From the NCBI GenBank assembly GCA_037447655.1, contig JBBHKE010000817.1, positions 1 to 28,591 on the forward strand: DNA of 28,591 nt, in the 5' to 3' direction. A program made the translations under genes and the position numbers. Numbering within the stretch: the stretch's first letter is position 1; each line of letters starts with the position of its first letter. The notes below the pieces were generated by a model that was given only the letters and a program-made list of their open reading frames with translations, was not told the DNA's origin and made no database searches. This stretch comes from Zygnema cylindricum. Taxonomy: Eukaryota > Streptophyta > Zygnematophyceae > Zygnematales > Zygnemataceae. Of this stretch, positions 1 to 11,577 are shown piece after piece.

Positions 1-39
1 CGACTAAAGAGTGACTTATGTCACTTTAAACAAAAAGTT

Positions 40-112
40 GAGTCCGGCAGGACTCGAACCTCCGTCCGGTAGAGTACGGCGTAGCTGTTAGCTCTAACCA
101 GTCTGTCATAGA
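40..112 (-). other. tRNA-like sequence with perfect B box and T-run terminator
   Basis: On the minus strand, a perfect pol III B box (GGTTCGAGTCC, plus positions 50-60) sits in a T-arm-like hairpin with one mismatch. It is preceded by an A-box-like stretch containing ACTGGTTAGAGC. A TTTTT run (minus strand, plus 32-36) follows the presumed 3' end, as expected for pol III termination. I could not build a paired acceptor stem or a convincing anticodon stem, so this is more likely a decayed tRNA or the head of a tRNA-derived SINE than a working tRNA. No anticodon is assigned. Confidence 0.3.
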
Positions 113-130
113 AGTCTGTTAAGATACATA

Positions 131-880
131 GGGTTTGATACATGTTTAAACTTGTACATGATCTTGAAACAGATTAACTAAAATATGAAAAAAGGAACAT
201 AGAACTAGTTAAAGTTTCGGTGCGGACGTCATTTCGCACGAAACAATTGAATCGGACATTTGTTTCGAGGGCCGACATTAAATGTCAGATTTAATCTGAC
301 GGCATATAACACTGCCGAGATCGTGCAATTGTCACTTTGGCGTTTATTGACGTGGTATGACCTGGCGCCACAAGGACAGACAACATTCTGTGGTAGGAAT
401 CTCGGGGAACATACCGACAAGTGGAAGGGTGACACGCGTCCACATAGTGGCCTTGTCGTACACAGGTAATACAGAAAGGACATCAGTCGTAGTACCTTTC
501 TGTACTTTACACTTATTTGATTGGTTTGTATTGCAATAGATAAGAATTATGAGAGGGGTTAGGACTTAACATTTGTTTGGATAGAAAGTCACCTCTCTCT
601 TTGAGAGTATATATAAATTGGCATTTTTGCCATCTCATAACTTATCAACTAGTTGGCAGTTTACAGTTATTCTTTTTGCTACAGATTCAAGGGAGTCCAA
701 GCTGCACAGGGGTACAGTCAGACTGTCAGTTTGCCATCTTGGACTGTTGTGGTTGTGGCTTGTAATGGGTTAGTTAAAAACTATTTAGAGGCTTTTTAAA
801 TTGGGTAGTCCAATTTTAGGACACATAATTGTTGTTTTAAGAGAATTAGCTGATATCATTCTGTATATGTCTTATAACGC
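131..880. other. Gene-free stretch with small palindromes and a TATA-like site
   Basis: No convincing coding region is visible; the open frames here are short and overlap on both strands. Two adjoining palindromes lie at 274-286 (GACATT-A-AATGTC) and 284-300 (GTCAGATT-T-AATCTGAC). A TATA-like TATATATAAA occurs at 608-617, upstream of the copia relic. It could be a remnant LTR promoter, but no matching LTR partner was identified. Confidence 0.35.
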
Positions 881-1883
881 AAGGATGAGATACTATACAT
901 TGCTGTATATGTGGATGACTTATTATTAATAAGTAAGTCAATGGATAAAATAAACCGCAATAAAGCGGCTTTAAAGTTTAGGTTGGACATGAAGGACCTC
1001 GGTGAGGCCAATTATATCTTTGGAATACAAGTAGAAAGAGACAAAAACAAAAGAGTGATTATGTTGACTTTGAAAGAAGCAATATGTAACATGCTAAAAA
1101 AAATTGAAATGAAAGATGAAAAGGGATCTGTAACTCCCATGTAATTCAGACAAAAAATAGAAAGAAGTGATTCAAATTTTGGCATTATAGTTTGTGAGAG
1201 TCTAGAAACGAGGAGGAAGAAATTATGGCTTCAAATCCATATAGACAACTAGTTGAAAATTTTATATTTTTTATGAACTGTATGAGACATGATGTTGCTG
1301 CAGCTGTGGGAGTTTTGGATACATGTCTGCAGAATCCTAAAAAGGCAGACTGGGAAGCAACAAAAATGTTTTTGAGATATCTTGCAAGTACTTGAAATCT
1401 TAAGCTTGTACTTGAGGGAGGAGAAGTGAAAATACAGACGTGGAGCGACGTGACATGCCAAGCCGGAAATCTACAACCAACTTTTTTATGAAGATTGGAG
1501 ATAGAACTTGGTGCTGGAGTAGCAAATTACAAAAAGTTACAGCTCAATCCACGATGGAGTTAGAACATATGGCAGTAGTTTCCGCCCTCAAGGAGCTCCT
1601 ATCGGTCAAATCCATTTTACAAAAATTTGGGTATATGCAAACACGTCCTCAGGCTATTAGGTGTGACAATCAAGTAGCCATTGCAATTGCATTTAACCCC
1701 AGCCATCATTTTAAAAGCAAACACATGGATGTTAGACTTTATTTTGTCAAAGAAAAAGTACTTGCAAAAGTCTTTAAATCATGTTATTTACTAGACGAGA
1801 AGATGTTGGCCGACATGTTAACAAAAGCCCTTCCTGTTCGTAAGTTACAGTTTTGTAGAGAGGTTATTGGACTAAGTGAGTAA
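881..1883 (+). pseudogene. Ty1/copia retrotransposon pol relic (reverse transcriptase end and RNase H)
   Basis: This is the last third of a copia-type polyprotein, broken across three frames. At 881-1141 the frame reads through the reverse-transcriptase active site YVDD (within IAVYVDDLLLIS) and the following LDMKDLGEANYIFGIQVERD block. A second frame from 1225 carries the conserved connection segment (NPYRQLVENF, QNPKKADWEATKMFLRYL) and hits a TGA at 1393-1395. The third frame, 1440-1883, holds RNase H landmarks (KVTAQSTMELEHMA, SKHMDVRLYFV, MLADMLTKAL). Gag, protease, integrase and the front of the reverse transcriptase are absent. The frameshifts, stop and truncation make it non-functional. 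Order and motifs are diagnostic of Ty1/copia. An A/G-rich run just after the end (about 1900-1910) could be the polypurine tract. Confidence 0.93.
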
Positions 1884-2548
1884 CTAAGTCTAAAGATTTA
1901 GGGGAGATATATGGTATGGTACGACGTTATGATCATTGATTGAATTCGTGCCAACGGATGTGATTCACTTGGGACCACAAGCGTGATTCACGTGGGACCA
2001 CAAGTGACGAAGCACTCAGGTGCTTTGTATTACATTGCCACAGTAGGCTAGACTTTAGTGACTATCGCTGATTAAGCATTTACTATCTGAAAAAAATTGA
2101 AGAACATTGTTTTGTAGTTTAGTGTAATAAAAAATAGTGTTTTAGTAATTAGGTTTTTGAAAAATGATAATTAGGTTTTTGGAGGTACTCACGGTACAGT
2201 TAAGTATAGGTTAGATACTTTGTCGTAAGTCAGGTTAGTTTTGTCGTACGGTTACCCGAATTAGTGTGACGAGTAGATACTCACTGTGAGTATATAGTTT
2301 AAGAATTAGCCAATTTTGTAGCATCCAGTTTTGGGAATATGATTTTTTAATGGCAGTTTTTGGGAAACTTCCAAACATCATATCTTATGATTTATTGGGT
2401 CATTTGGGCTCTAATTTTAGGAATTGTCGGTTTATTGTGTTGTGTATCACTGTGGCAAAAATGAGGCATATTGGCATTTTGAGTGATATTTTTTGTCGGA
2501 TCAAAGTTGGTTGTTGAGCAGTTGTTTTGATAGTTTCTGTTGTTTCTA
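1884..2548 (+). other. Possible 3' LTR and downstream non-coding DNA
   Basis: No coding region is seen. Directly after the copia RNase H frame comes an AGGGGAGA run that may be a polypurine tract, followed by sequence with TATA-like GAGTATATAG near 2288. That order would suit a 3' LTR. No second LTR copy is in the window, so the boundaries cannot be set. Confidence 0.3.
1960..2005. repeat. Tandem duplication, 23-bp unit
   Basis: Two adjacent copies of a 23-bp unit beginning GTGATTCAC and containing GGGACCACAAG start at 1960 and 1983. They differ at single positions (CACTTGGG versus CACGTGGG). The repeat lies inside the possible LTR region. Confidence 0.85.
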
Positions 2549-2607
2549 ATGTCTACTTCCAACACTACTGCTGGTTCTTCTTCTACAACGGTGGTTGTAG
2601 ATCAACA

Positions 2608-2735
2608 CCCCCCTCCCTTTCCCCCTCTCCCTCCCCCTCCCCCTCCCTCTCCCTTTTCCCTCCCCCTCCCCGCCATCACTTCCTCACCTCGTCTCTCTTT
2701 CCCCTTTCTCTTCTATCCCTCCCTCTTTTTCAATG
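2608..2735 (+). repeat. Polypyrimidine tract (C/T-rich)
   Basis: This is almost pure C and T on the plus strand, dominated by CCCTCC and CTCCC units, and falls within the proline-coding part of the Myb-like ORF. The corresponding position in the second, inverted element (8776 onward) holds a far longer purine-on-plus array. The two low-complexity tracts may be different expansions of one ancestral proline-coding segment. Confidence 0.85.
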
Positions 2736-3370
2736 ATCCAAGAGTTTAATTTCAACGGTTTCAAATAAACAAATGGAGTACCACATAACCAATTCCCCGA
2801 GATGTAGTCAATCAACACAAGAAGCGACCCGAGACGATGTTCCAAAGTAAGTGGACTTGGATCGTGATCGTTGGTCAAAAGATGAACTAGAGGTTTTTTT
2901 GGTTTTTTGGGGCAAATTCCTACAAGGGCCAAGAAGACAGAACACCAAAAAATAGTGGGAAAAAATAGTGAAAAGTGTGATTGAGGTGTCAAGTAGTAAA
3001 AATATCACATTAGTCTCATGTTAGCAAAAAAAAAATGATCAAAGGAAAAAATATAGAACACAAGTTCTGCAAGAACAAAAGATTGGATAAAGAATAACAA
3101 GGTCATTTTTTTAATACATTAGACCCAATTCTACTAAGGAAATTTGACACAACGCGTTTAAAAAGAAGAAGAATGAAATTCTAAATTATTTGAGAGTTGC
3201 GAGAGGAAAATAGAAAAGAGAAAGGGCAGAAAAACAAACAGCTAGATGATCACATTGGAAAGTCAAACAATTATACAAGATGGGGTATCCACAATCACGA
3301 GATAGGGGAATATAATGAGGTCGAGAGAGTTTATATACATTCAAGAGTATGGGTCCGTGGAAAGAGAGTG

Positions 3371-3970
3371 GTGAGTTACACCGCCAATCACTATTAGCGT
3401 AGTGTACGCTAATTCCGTCCCGTTTTTTTTTTTTTTTTTCAATAACGTAGAGTTTTTTTTTTTTTTGTACGCCATTTAGGGTTATTTTTCGAATACCGTA
3501 CAAGACGAAAGTAATTCAATTTTTTAAATTGTGTACGAAAGTAATTCAATTTTTTAAATTGTGTGGCATGCGGTCAGTGTCAGACCGTACAAAATCATAT
3601 TTTTTTTGTGAAAAAGTACAATTCATTATGTTTAGTAGCCGTGGATGCATGAGAATCGGCGCTTTAAAAATGTGATCAAATCGGGTTGCCAAATATCCTG
3701 TTCGCACATATTCGTCTAACAACCACGTTTCGACTGTGTGAACGTACAATTTGTGTACGATTTGTCAAATTTTGTTTAAAAACCTATATTAGTGTAAGCA
3801 TGTTTGCGACAGACATTTATTTTTTTCAAAGACCCAAATTAGAATTATTAAACAATTAGAATGTATGTTTTTTTTCAAAAATTTTAAATTCTAAATTAGA
3901 TTAAACCACGGTACTTATTTATATACCCTCAAGAAACTTCTACGCTAATAGCGATCGGCGGTGTAGTGAG
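3371..3970. mobile_element. MITE with ~30-bp terminal inverted repeats inside the Myb-like ORF
   Basis: The left end reads TTACACCGCCAATCACTATT and continues AGCGTAG. The reverse complement of the right end reads TACACCGCCGATCGCTATTA and continues GCGTAG. GTGAG lies just outside both ends (3371-3375 and 3966-3970) and may be the target duplication, although the left TIR then has one extra T. The interior is AT-rich and has no transposase. The insertion splits the Myb-like ORF of the left Harbinger-type element. The TIR core (CTACACYGCCNATC then CTATTAG) is shared with the MITE cluster at 16.7-19.1 kb. Confidence 0.8.
3505..3564. repeat. Perfect 30-bp tandem duplication
   Basis: Two identical, adjacent 30-base units start at 3505 and 3535. 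Each begins ACGAAAGTAATTC and ends AAATTGTGT. They lie in the AT-rich interior of the MITE, next to poly-T runs of 19 and 14 bases. Confidence 0.95.
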
Positions 3971-4245
3971 CATGTTTACTCATCCTACAATAGCTGATGA
4001 GTGGTGTCATAACAAAGGTAGTGATAAAGAGGAAAACATGAAATCGAGAAAATGTTGGGAAGGGCTTGAACTAAAGAGGTAGATACAATAATTCTAGTGA
4101 TTGGCTCATCCACTAGCTCTAAATCCCCACGCCAACCAAAAAAATCGTTGGTGGGAAGGCAACCGGCTAGTTGGCCGTTCAATGCTACTTTACAAATCAC
4201 TGAAATAGTCGGGAAAACAAAAAAGTGAAGCGAACTGATAAAAAA

Positions 4246-4761
4246 CGTATATTAGAGAAGAAATATGTCAATTATTAGAGAATAAAAATCTTTGTGTATA
4301 ATTTGTTGGGCGCACGTAGACAATTGTCTCGTATTATAACATAAAATGTGTGTATCTCATATTTTATTGATATTTTAATATTTTATGGAGATCATTATAC
4401 AGTATAGAGTTGGCAATGGTTTATTAATTGTATCTCAATTTCTGCATGCGATTGAAATACATAATACACATATTTAAATTAACTTAATCGGTAAAAATCA
4501 TATTATTAGAAATTAATGACTCTTTCAACATACATTTGAATAATAACAACACAAGACAACAATGTACAGACAATGTATAACAAAGAAACAATGCGACAAT
4601 ATAAATTCCGTACAAAATAGAACTAGATGTCGTTGAATAAATAAATCTCGCAACATAAACCTCGATTTTTTCTTTCATTTTTGTGTGCTAAGCAAAATTG
4701 AAATGTTACTTAATATCATATAAAAAATCAAACCACCATTTTCTTAGCGGTTAGAGGCCGA
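4246..4761. other. AT-rich spacer between converging transposon ORFs
   Basis: No coding signal is seen. This is the stretch between the 3' ends of the Myb-like ORF (+) and the transposase relic (-), and has no counterpart in the right-hand copy. Confidence 0.4.
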
Positions 4762-5975
4762 TCATTTTTCCTCTTCGTCATCAACGATCACAACATCATC
4801 GTCATTACAAAATTGACGAAATAACGCGCAACATGCTGCTCCCACTATGAAAAAGTGTTGTCACACCGTTTTCAGCGCATCAGAAATTGCCTCCACCGTA
4901 CAGGTAGTATATCTTTATTGAGAATGGAGAAGTTCTGTAAAACACAACATGCCAAAGCAACGGCTGGAACCATTTTCTCTTTAACAGGTGTGCCTCTAAA
5001 TTTTTTGTGCAGCCCTTTCAAAAACGCCAAACGCTATTTCTATACGAACTTGCCATATTGATAATGCTTTATAAACATTTATCCTTGCATCTCCATTAAT
5101 TTTTGCTCTATACCCTTTGATGAAAAAACCGGAATGTGGATACGCAGCATCCCAAATGATCACAGACTTAATTGTAGTGCCACAAATTTCCTCAACCGAC
5201 CCTCTAATAATTTAACAGTTTTGTGGGCGAGTGTAGATTGAGGAGGCTTGGAAAATAATTGAGTTGTGTGTTGAGCTCTATTTGTTACAAAAAAACATCC
5301 CAAAATAGAAGAAGGTGATCTAAAATTGCGTGAAGGGTTATTTTTTGTCTTCTAAAACGATCGAAATCCACAAATGCGTTTTTACGAGTAGCTTCGAAAA
5401 AAAAAATGTGGGTAGCATTGATTATTTTACCAAATTGTGATGTTTTGGTTAACTTTTTGAAACCATTGATGATTTACTGTAACTTTGATCCATGCCGCTG
5501 TTGAGTAAAAGTGGTGTACGGTTCTGCCGGTATAGAACAAATATCTTCAATATAATTAGTGATTGTTAAAATCTCTAAGCAAAACCTTTGGATAACGCTA
5601 TGAAATACGCGTTGCGAGCCCCACGGTGAAGCACCACAACACATGCTTTATTGATACGTATAGCATCTCGATAGCTGGTTTGCAGTTTTTGAAAGAATAA
5701 TGTTATCATCAAACCAAACTTTTCTAAAGTGCCTAGCCCCATACAAATATGTTTTTTCCAAAATCTATCACAATTTTGATTGCCAACATTCAACCATATA
5801 GTGTTACAAATATCGTCCCAAAAGCTAGTATATCTAAGAAAAATCCAGCATCTTTTTCTTTTTAATCGTGATTGTATGCAGTTGTTAATATATTTTCTTC
5901 ATCGTTTTTGCTTAAGCGCCATTTGTAGTTGTCGATAAGGTAAGTAATAGTTTTTCTCTTCATAGTAGAACGATG
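4762..5975 (-). pseudogene. PIF/Harbinger-like DDE transposase relic, left copy
   Basis: Read on the minus strand from about 5975, fragments follow the order of a plant Harbinger transposase. They are MKRKTITYLIDNYKWRLSKN, then SFWDDICNTIWLNVGNQN, then an FxxM-type helix region (LEKFGLMITLFFQKLQTSYR, DAIRINKACVVVLHR), then the DDE region (IWDAAYPHSGFFIKGYRAK). The family's C-terminal block comes next (VYKALSIWQVRIEIAFGVLK), and an acidic tail ends in DDEEEK and TGA at 4762-4764. Several stops and shifts break it. The R-x-x-I-E-x-A-F-G-x-L-K pattern and the preceding PYR-like element are typical of PIF/Harbinger. It would have cut and pasted the element together with a Myb-like partner, and is inactive here. 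Confidence 0.7.
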
Positions 5976-6089
5976 ATATTCACGCGAGAAAAATGGGTCA
6001 ATTTTAAAAATTGTTGATGCAAATAACCCAAAAAAAAAACACAACCACGAAGAGTCATAGTAGGGTATATATAACGCTGTAGTGAGAGA

Positions 6090-7295
6090 CGGAGTAAGAA
6101 ATAGTAAAGAAGAAAATGAAAGGTTGAGGAAGGGATGGAAACAAAATGATTAATAAAGAGAGAAGAAAGCGTGGAGAGGGAAAAAAAATTGATAGAGAGA
6201 AAGGAAGAGAGTGTTTTTTAAAAGGAGAGAGAGAGAAGACAAAGAAGAAAATAGGGGACGGGAGAAGAGAGGCGAACAGATGAGGAGTGAGGAGGGAGAA
6301 GCAAGGTGAGTGGGATGAAGAGAGAGAGAAAGGAGGGAGAAAAAGGGAGGGAGAAAGAAAAAAAAAGAGAAAAAAGAGCGAGTGGGGAGAGGTAAAAAGA
6401 GGGAGAGAATAAAGGTTGGAGTGAAGGAGTGAATAAAGGAGAGAGGCAGTTTTTTCAATGATTTTTTAATAAATTTTCCAATTTTTTTCCAAATTTTTTC
6501 TTAGTTTTTTCAAAGTTGTGTTTGAGGATTTTTTTCGAGGTTTTTTTCAAAGGTTTATTATATTTTTTAAGGCTAGTTTAAAACGTTTTTTGAATAATTT
6601 TTTGTAGGGGTGAGAAGAAGAGAGAGGGAGAGAGGGAGAGAAAGAGGGAAAGAGAGAGGGAGAGAGGGTGAGAAAAAAGACAGAGGGTGAGAAAGAAAAA
6701 AAGAGAGAGGGAGAGGGAGGAAGGGAGGGAAAAAAAAAGAAGGAAAGAGGGCAGATTAGAAGGGAAGACGGCAGATTGGGAGGGAGGGAGAGAAGGAGGG
6801 AGGGAGGGAAAAAAAAAGGAGAGAGAGATGAAGAGAAAAAGTCAGAGAAAAAAAGAGGGTGAGGGAGAGACGACAGTTTGGGAGGGAGGGAAAAAATAAA
6901 GGAGAGAGAGAGGGAGAGAGAGACGGTGAGAAAGATGGAGAGAAAGAGGGAGGGTGAGAGAGAAAAGGAGGGTGAGTGAGAGAGAATGAGAGAGAAAAGT
7001 AAAAAAAGAAAAAGGAGAGGAGGAAAGGAGGGAGGGTAGATTGGCAAGCGGGGAGGGCAAAATGGGAGGGAGAGAGGGAGGGAGAGAGGGATAGAGGGAG
7101 GGCAAATTGGGGAGGAAAGAATTCGGATTGGGAGGGAAGGAGGGCAGATTGGGAGGGAAAGAGCGCACATTGGGAAGGAAGGAAGGAAAGAAAGAGGAAG
7201 GTGAAAAAAGGAGATAGGAAAAGAAGGATAAAGAAGAGGGAGGGATAAAATGAGGGAGGAATGGCACATTGGAACAGAGGGAGGAAAAAACCCTC
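6090..7295 (+). repeat. GA-rich array between the two transposase relics
   Basis: The plus strand is almost all purine (GAGAGGGAGAGA, GGGAGGGA, AAAAAGAGAG), broken by a T-rich patch at 6446-6608. From about 6740 to 7180 a degenerate longer unit recurs, built on GGGCAGATTGGGAGGGA (for example 6769, 7045, 7105 and 7143). Long open frames on the minus strand here encode only Ser/Leu/Pro/Phe runs and are artefacts of the composition. Long mirror-like purine tracts can form triplex (H-DNA) structures; that is inference. Confidence 0.9.
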
Positions 7296-7599
7296 AAACA
7301 CTCTATATTCTCTAACTATTTCCCCCTTTTTAAAAAACACTTTCCCTATCTCTCTATAGCTCTCTCTCCCATGTCTCTGTTTTTTATTTTTGTATTAATC
7401 AATTTGTTTATATTTCATCTTCGATCTTTTTCTCTCTTGTTTACTATTTTTTACTCCGTCTCTCATTGCAGCATTATATATGCCTTACCATAACTTTTTG
7501 TGGTTTTGTTGTTTTTCAGGGTTATTTGCATTAACCATTTTTAAAATAGACTTTATTTTCCCCAAATAACACTATCATTCTTCTAAAAAGAGGAAAATT

Positions 7600-8590
7600 T
7601 TTACTTACCTCATCAACATATTACTACTGGTGCTTATGCAAAAACGGTGGAGAAAATATATTAACAACCAAATACAATCACGCTCAAGGGGAAAAAGATA
7701 GTGGATTTATTCTAGATCTACTAGTTTTTGGGACGATATTTGTAACACTATATGGTTAAATGTTGACAATCAAGATCATAACAGATAATAGAAAATAAAT
7801 TTTTGTATGGGGCTTCGTTTTTTCGACAAGTTTGTGTTGATGTTAACACCATTCATTCAAAAACGACACACCAGCTATCGAGATGCCATACATATCAATA
7901 AAACATGTATTGTGGTGTTTCACCGCATGGCTCACAACACGAGTTTAATGGCGATATCAAAAAGGTTTTGCATAAGGATTTTAATTATCAATAATTAAAC
8001 TAAAAATATTTATTATGTACAAGCGAGCTCCTTTCACACCACTTATATTCAACGGCCGCATCGACAAAAGTTACAAGAAATCATCAATGGTTTTAAAGAG
8101 TTAACCAGAATATCACTAATTGGACGGTAGACTATGAGACGCACATATATTTTTCAAGGCGACCAGTAGAAAACGCATTTGAATATTCCGATCGTTTTAG
8201 AAGACAGAAAGTGACCGTTCACGCAATTTGAGATCAACATCTTGTATTTTGGGATATTTTTTGTGGCCGACCGGGCTCGACCTACACGACTCCACATTTT
8301 TTAAGCCTCTTCAATCTACAGTTGTCCACGAAAGTGCCAAATTATAAGGACGGTTGAGGAAATTTGTGGCACTACAATACGGCCTATGATTATTTGAGAT
8401 GCCATATATCCACCATCCATTTTTTTATCAAAGGGTATAGAGCAAAAAATAGTGGAGATGCAAGGAAAAATGCTTTCAATAAAGCATTATCAATTAGGTT
8501 GGTTGGTATAAAAATAATGTTTGGCGTTTTGAAAGGGCGGTGAGAAATATTGAGGGGCATACCGGTTAAGGAGAAATGGTTCTACTTTTT
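7600..8590 (+). pseudogene. PIF/Harbinger-like transposase relic, right copy
   Basis: The plus-strand copy of the transposase seen at 4762-5975 has its own set of stops. Recognisable pieces, in order, are FWDDICNTIWLNVDNQDHN, then FDKFVLMLTPFIQKRHTSYR, DAIHINKTCIVVFHR, MAHNTSLMAISKRFCIRI, later a helix-rich part and the C-terminal FGVLKGR near 8520-8545. Where the left copy reads HRGARNAY, this one reads HRMAHNTS, so each copy has decayed independently. The coding run ends near 8590 where sequence jumps straight into the Myb-like ORF in reverse, indicating an internal deletion relative to the left copy. Confidence 0.65.
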
Positions 8591-8591
8591 G

Positions 8592-8770
8592 AGATTTGCC
8601 CTTACAAACAATGATCTTAGTTTGTGTTTTGACAAACGATCACGATTCGCGTCCACTATTTTTAGAACATCGCCTGGAGTCATTTCTTGTGTTAATTGAC
8701 TAGGTGACGGCGGATCGATTGCGTGGTAGTCCATTTCTTTATTTGAGACCGTTGAAAATCAACTTTTAAA
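8592..8770 (-). pseudogene. Truncated Myb-like ORF stub, right copy
   Basis: On the minus strand this aligns by eye with 2740-2905: a MDYHAIDPPSPSQLTQE-type reading, then TPGDVLKIVDANRDRLSKH. It corresponds to the N-terminal side of the Myb/SANT-like block. The SANT helices themselves are missing; sequence passes at about 8592-8605 directly into the transposase 3' region. This identifies the right element as a deletion derivative. Confidence 0.55.
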
Positions 8771-8775
8771 TCATT

Positions 8776-9570
<795 letters not shown>

Positions 9571-11366
9571 ATAAAATTTGGCAAACCGAGCAACATATTT
9601 AAACGAAACTCGACTAATGCTCACACCGTTAAAATTATACCCAAAATACTCTTCTTTATTATATGTCCGTTTTGCTATGTTGATGATAATGATTGTTGTT
9701 TTTCAAGAGGGACCAACCTAACATATTAAATTCATTTTACTCACCTCAGTGTTGTTCACCGCTTGAAAGGGGTCTTAGGTAAGGGTATGTAGGTGAACGG
9801 GTACACAAATTGGTGTTGTTCCACTAACAACCTTCCAATAATATTCTGCATCACAGTTTTGACATAAAATTTTAAAATGTAAAATTTATTTTACGTGAAA
9901 TAATAAAACCATGTAAAATACAAGGATTTTGAAAAAATATTTAGGATAATGTCGATTAAAGATAAAATACCAAATAAATAACAAATTTTAATAATAAAAA
10001 ACCATGGTATATATGTTACCATAAGAAATGCGTCAAAATAATGTGGACTATTTTGTAAGGTAACCCTTTTTGTGATTTTGTGGCATTTTTATTTTGCATA
10101 AAATATGAAGGATATTAAAATAATTAATTATACATTTTGTAATATAATGTGGAAAAAAAAAATTATATACAATATAATATTCGGCGTAAAAGGCTAAAGA
10201 ATACAATAAAAAAGTTAAAATAAAATAAAATTGTATCATGAGTTTTGGTTTTATATAAACTTTGGATTGAAATGTTACTTTACAATAATTTTAAGTTGTT
10301 GTTGTAAAAATATGATATTTTAGTTGAATTAATGCAGAGGGTGTTGTACAATGTAAATCACCAAACTAAAATTTTAATTGTAACCACTACACTAGGTTCG
10401 GTAAATGGTAATTTTTTTCTGGGCTTTTATCGATAATTAATTATCTTATGGTAAAAATGTAAAAAACCAGTTATTAAAAAAACTTATTAAGTTGTTTTTT
10501 ATCTTTATTTTATAGTTTTCAGAAATTCAACATTTTAAAACAATTAAAATTACATGTATGGTTAATTAATTAATGTAGGTTAAAAAAAATATATATATAT
10601 ATTTTTAGAAGTAAGGTTTTGTTTATATTTTATTATTGGGGAAATAAAAAGATACTGATTACCTGATAATGTCTTTATTTTTTTTTGTTTTCGAATTTTT
10701 TTAAGGTAAAAAAAAGGTGAAGGAGAGGAAAGGAAAAGAAAGTAAAAGAACGGTAAGTATTAATTTTTGGTTGAAAAGAAGGTGAAAGAAGGGAGGAAAA
10801 TAAAGCAAAAAAAAAGTAAGTTTAATTTTTAGGATAAAATGAAAGCGAAAAACTGAAGAGAAAAGGAATGAAAAAGAAAGTAAAAGTATGGTTCAAAGAA
10901 GACTATGGAGGTTGCTTGTTTTTGTCGCCACTTTTAATTTTGGGTGAGGTTTGTTTGTGTTTTTTTTTTTTTCGCGTCCCTTTTTGTTTGCTGGTCTCGA
11001 TTGGTCATCATCGAAAAATTATATGTTGCTGTACGGGTGAAAAACTATGGTTTGGTACGGACGGATTTGAGTCATCGGTGACTAATCGTACGGCAACATG
11101 AATCACATCGCGACATTTTTGTTGACGTGAGGTGACGTCAAAGGCGATTCACGTCCAAACAAAAAAAACGACATTCATTTCCTCATCTCATCCGTCATCC
11201 ATTTCTAGTGTGAATCGTGCAAATAGAGGTGAACGAATGTTTTTCGAAAAATTGCGGGGGGGTTTAACCACACATTACCATACTTAAAAACAATGAGAGC
11301 TTTGAATGCATATGTTTCAAGAGAATATGAGCTCGCATAAGGTTATGTTATAAGAACCAGAATCGA
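9571..11366. other. AT-rich stretch with a small A/G tandem repeat
   Basis: No gene is supported. At about 10700-10880 two imperfect copies of a ~63-bp A/G-rich unit occur. GTAAGT followed by TTAATTTTT starts at 10753 and a matching GTAAGTTTAATTTTT at 10816. An open frame at 10868-11101 shows no recognisable protein. CpG-containing palindromic bits appear near 11050-11150. Confidence 0.4.
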
Positions 11367-11577
11367 ATGATCGTCACTGTGTTAAGTATTTTTTCGCCAC
11401 TTAAAAATATATTTTTCGTCCACACTTGTCTGATTATTCTATGGACACAGCCAATCGGAAGGTGAGAATTTTAGCTTTGAATCGCCCGTCAGATCTTTAA
11501 TATGACAAGTGTGTACGGAGAGAAAATGTTTTTTAGTGGCAAAATAATTATCAAACTTTTAACACAGTGACGATCAT
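11367..11577. mobile_element. MITE-like element with long imperfect inverted repeats
   Basis: The left end ATGATCGTCACTGTGTTAA matches the reverse complement of the right end (plus TTAACACAGTGACGATCAT, ending 11577). The similarity continues inward for about 70 bp through a CGCCACTTAAAAA / TGCCACTAAAAAA block and a CACACTTGTC motif near the middle. Total length is 211 bp with no coding capacity. Its TIR differs from the CTACACYGCC family elsewhere in the window. I could not define a target duplication. Confidence 0.8.

Larger units (their letters stand above)
2549..4245 (+). pseudogene. Myb/SANT-like ORF of a PIF/Harbinger-type element, interrupted
   Basis: A decayed reading frame starts with ATG at 2549 (MSTSNTTAGSSSTTVVVDQH), runs into a proline-coding pyrimidine tract, then reads NFNGFK, MEYHITNSP and QSTQE. 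A trihelix/SANT-like block follows at about 2860-3000 (DRDRWSKDELEVFLVFWGKF, then QNTKK, stop, WEKIVKSVIEV). The same reading continues beyond an inserted MITE at about 3975-4245 (DEWCHNKGSDKEENMKSRKC). In-frame stops and shifts are frequent. PIF/Harbinger elements typically carry a Myb-like DNA-binding protein beside the DDE transposase. The transposase relic on the opposite strand at 4762-5975 fits that arrangement, with the two genes converging. The family call is by motif pattern, not alignment. Confidence 0.6.
2740..8770. repeat. Large inverted repeat: two PIF/Harbinger-like copies head to head
   Basis: Plus-strand sequence at about 2740-2905 and 4960-6170 is recognisably similar to the reverse complement of about 8770-8590 and 8590-7330. 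Matching anchors include TTTCAACGGT near 2750 against its complement near 8750, CCTTGCATCTCCA near 5080 against its complement near 8460, and GGGACGATATTTGTAACACT (plus, 7729 on) against its complement near 5815. The arms differ by many substitutions and indels, so the pairing is old. The left copy has about 2 kb (2905-4960) that the right copy lacks, partly an inserted MITE. The arms point their transposase 5' ends toward the central GA-rich region. Confidence 0.8.

Noticed and set aside
6547-7340. Long open frames (up to 240 codons) on the minus strand rich in Ser, Leu, Pro and Phe
   Set aside because: They are the translation of the GA-rich array in several frames at once; three overlapping frames stay open, which is a composition effect and not coding.
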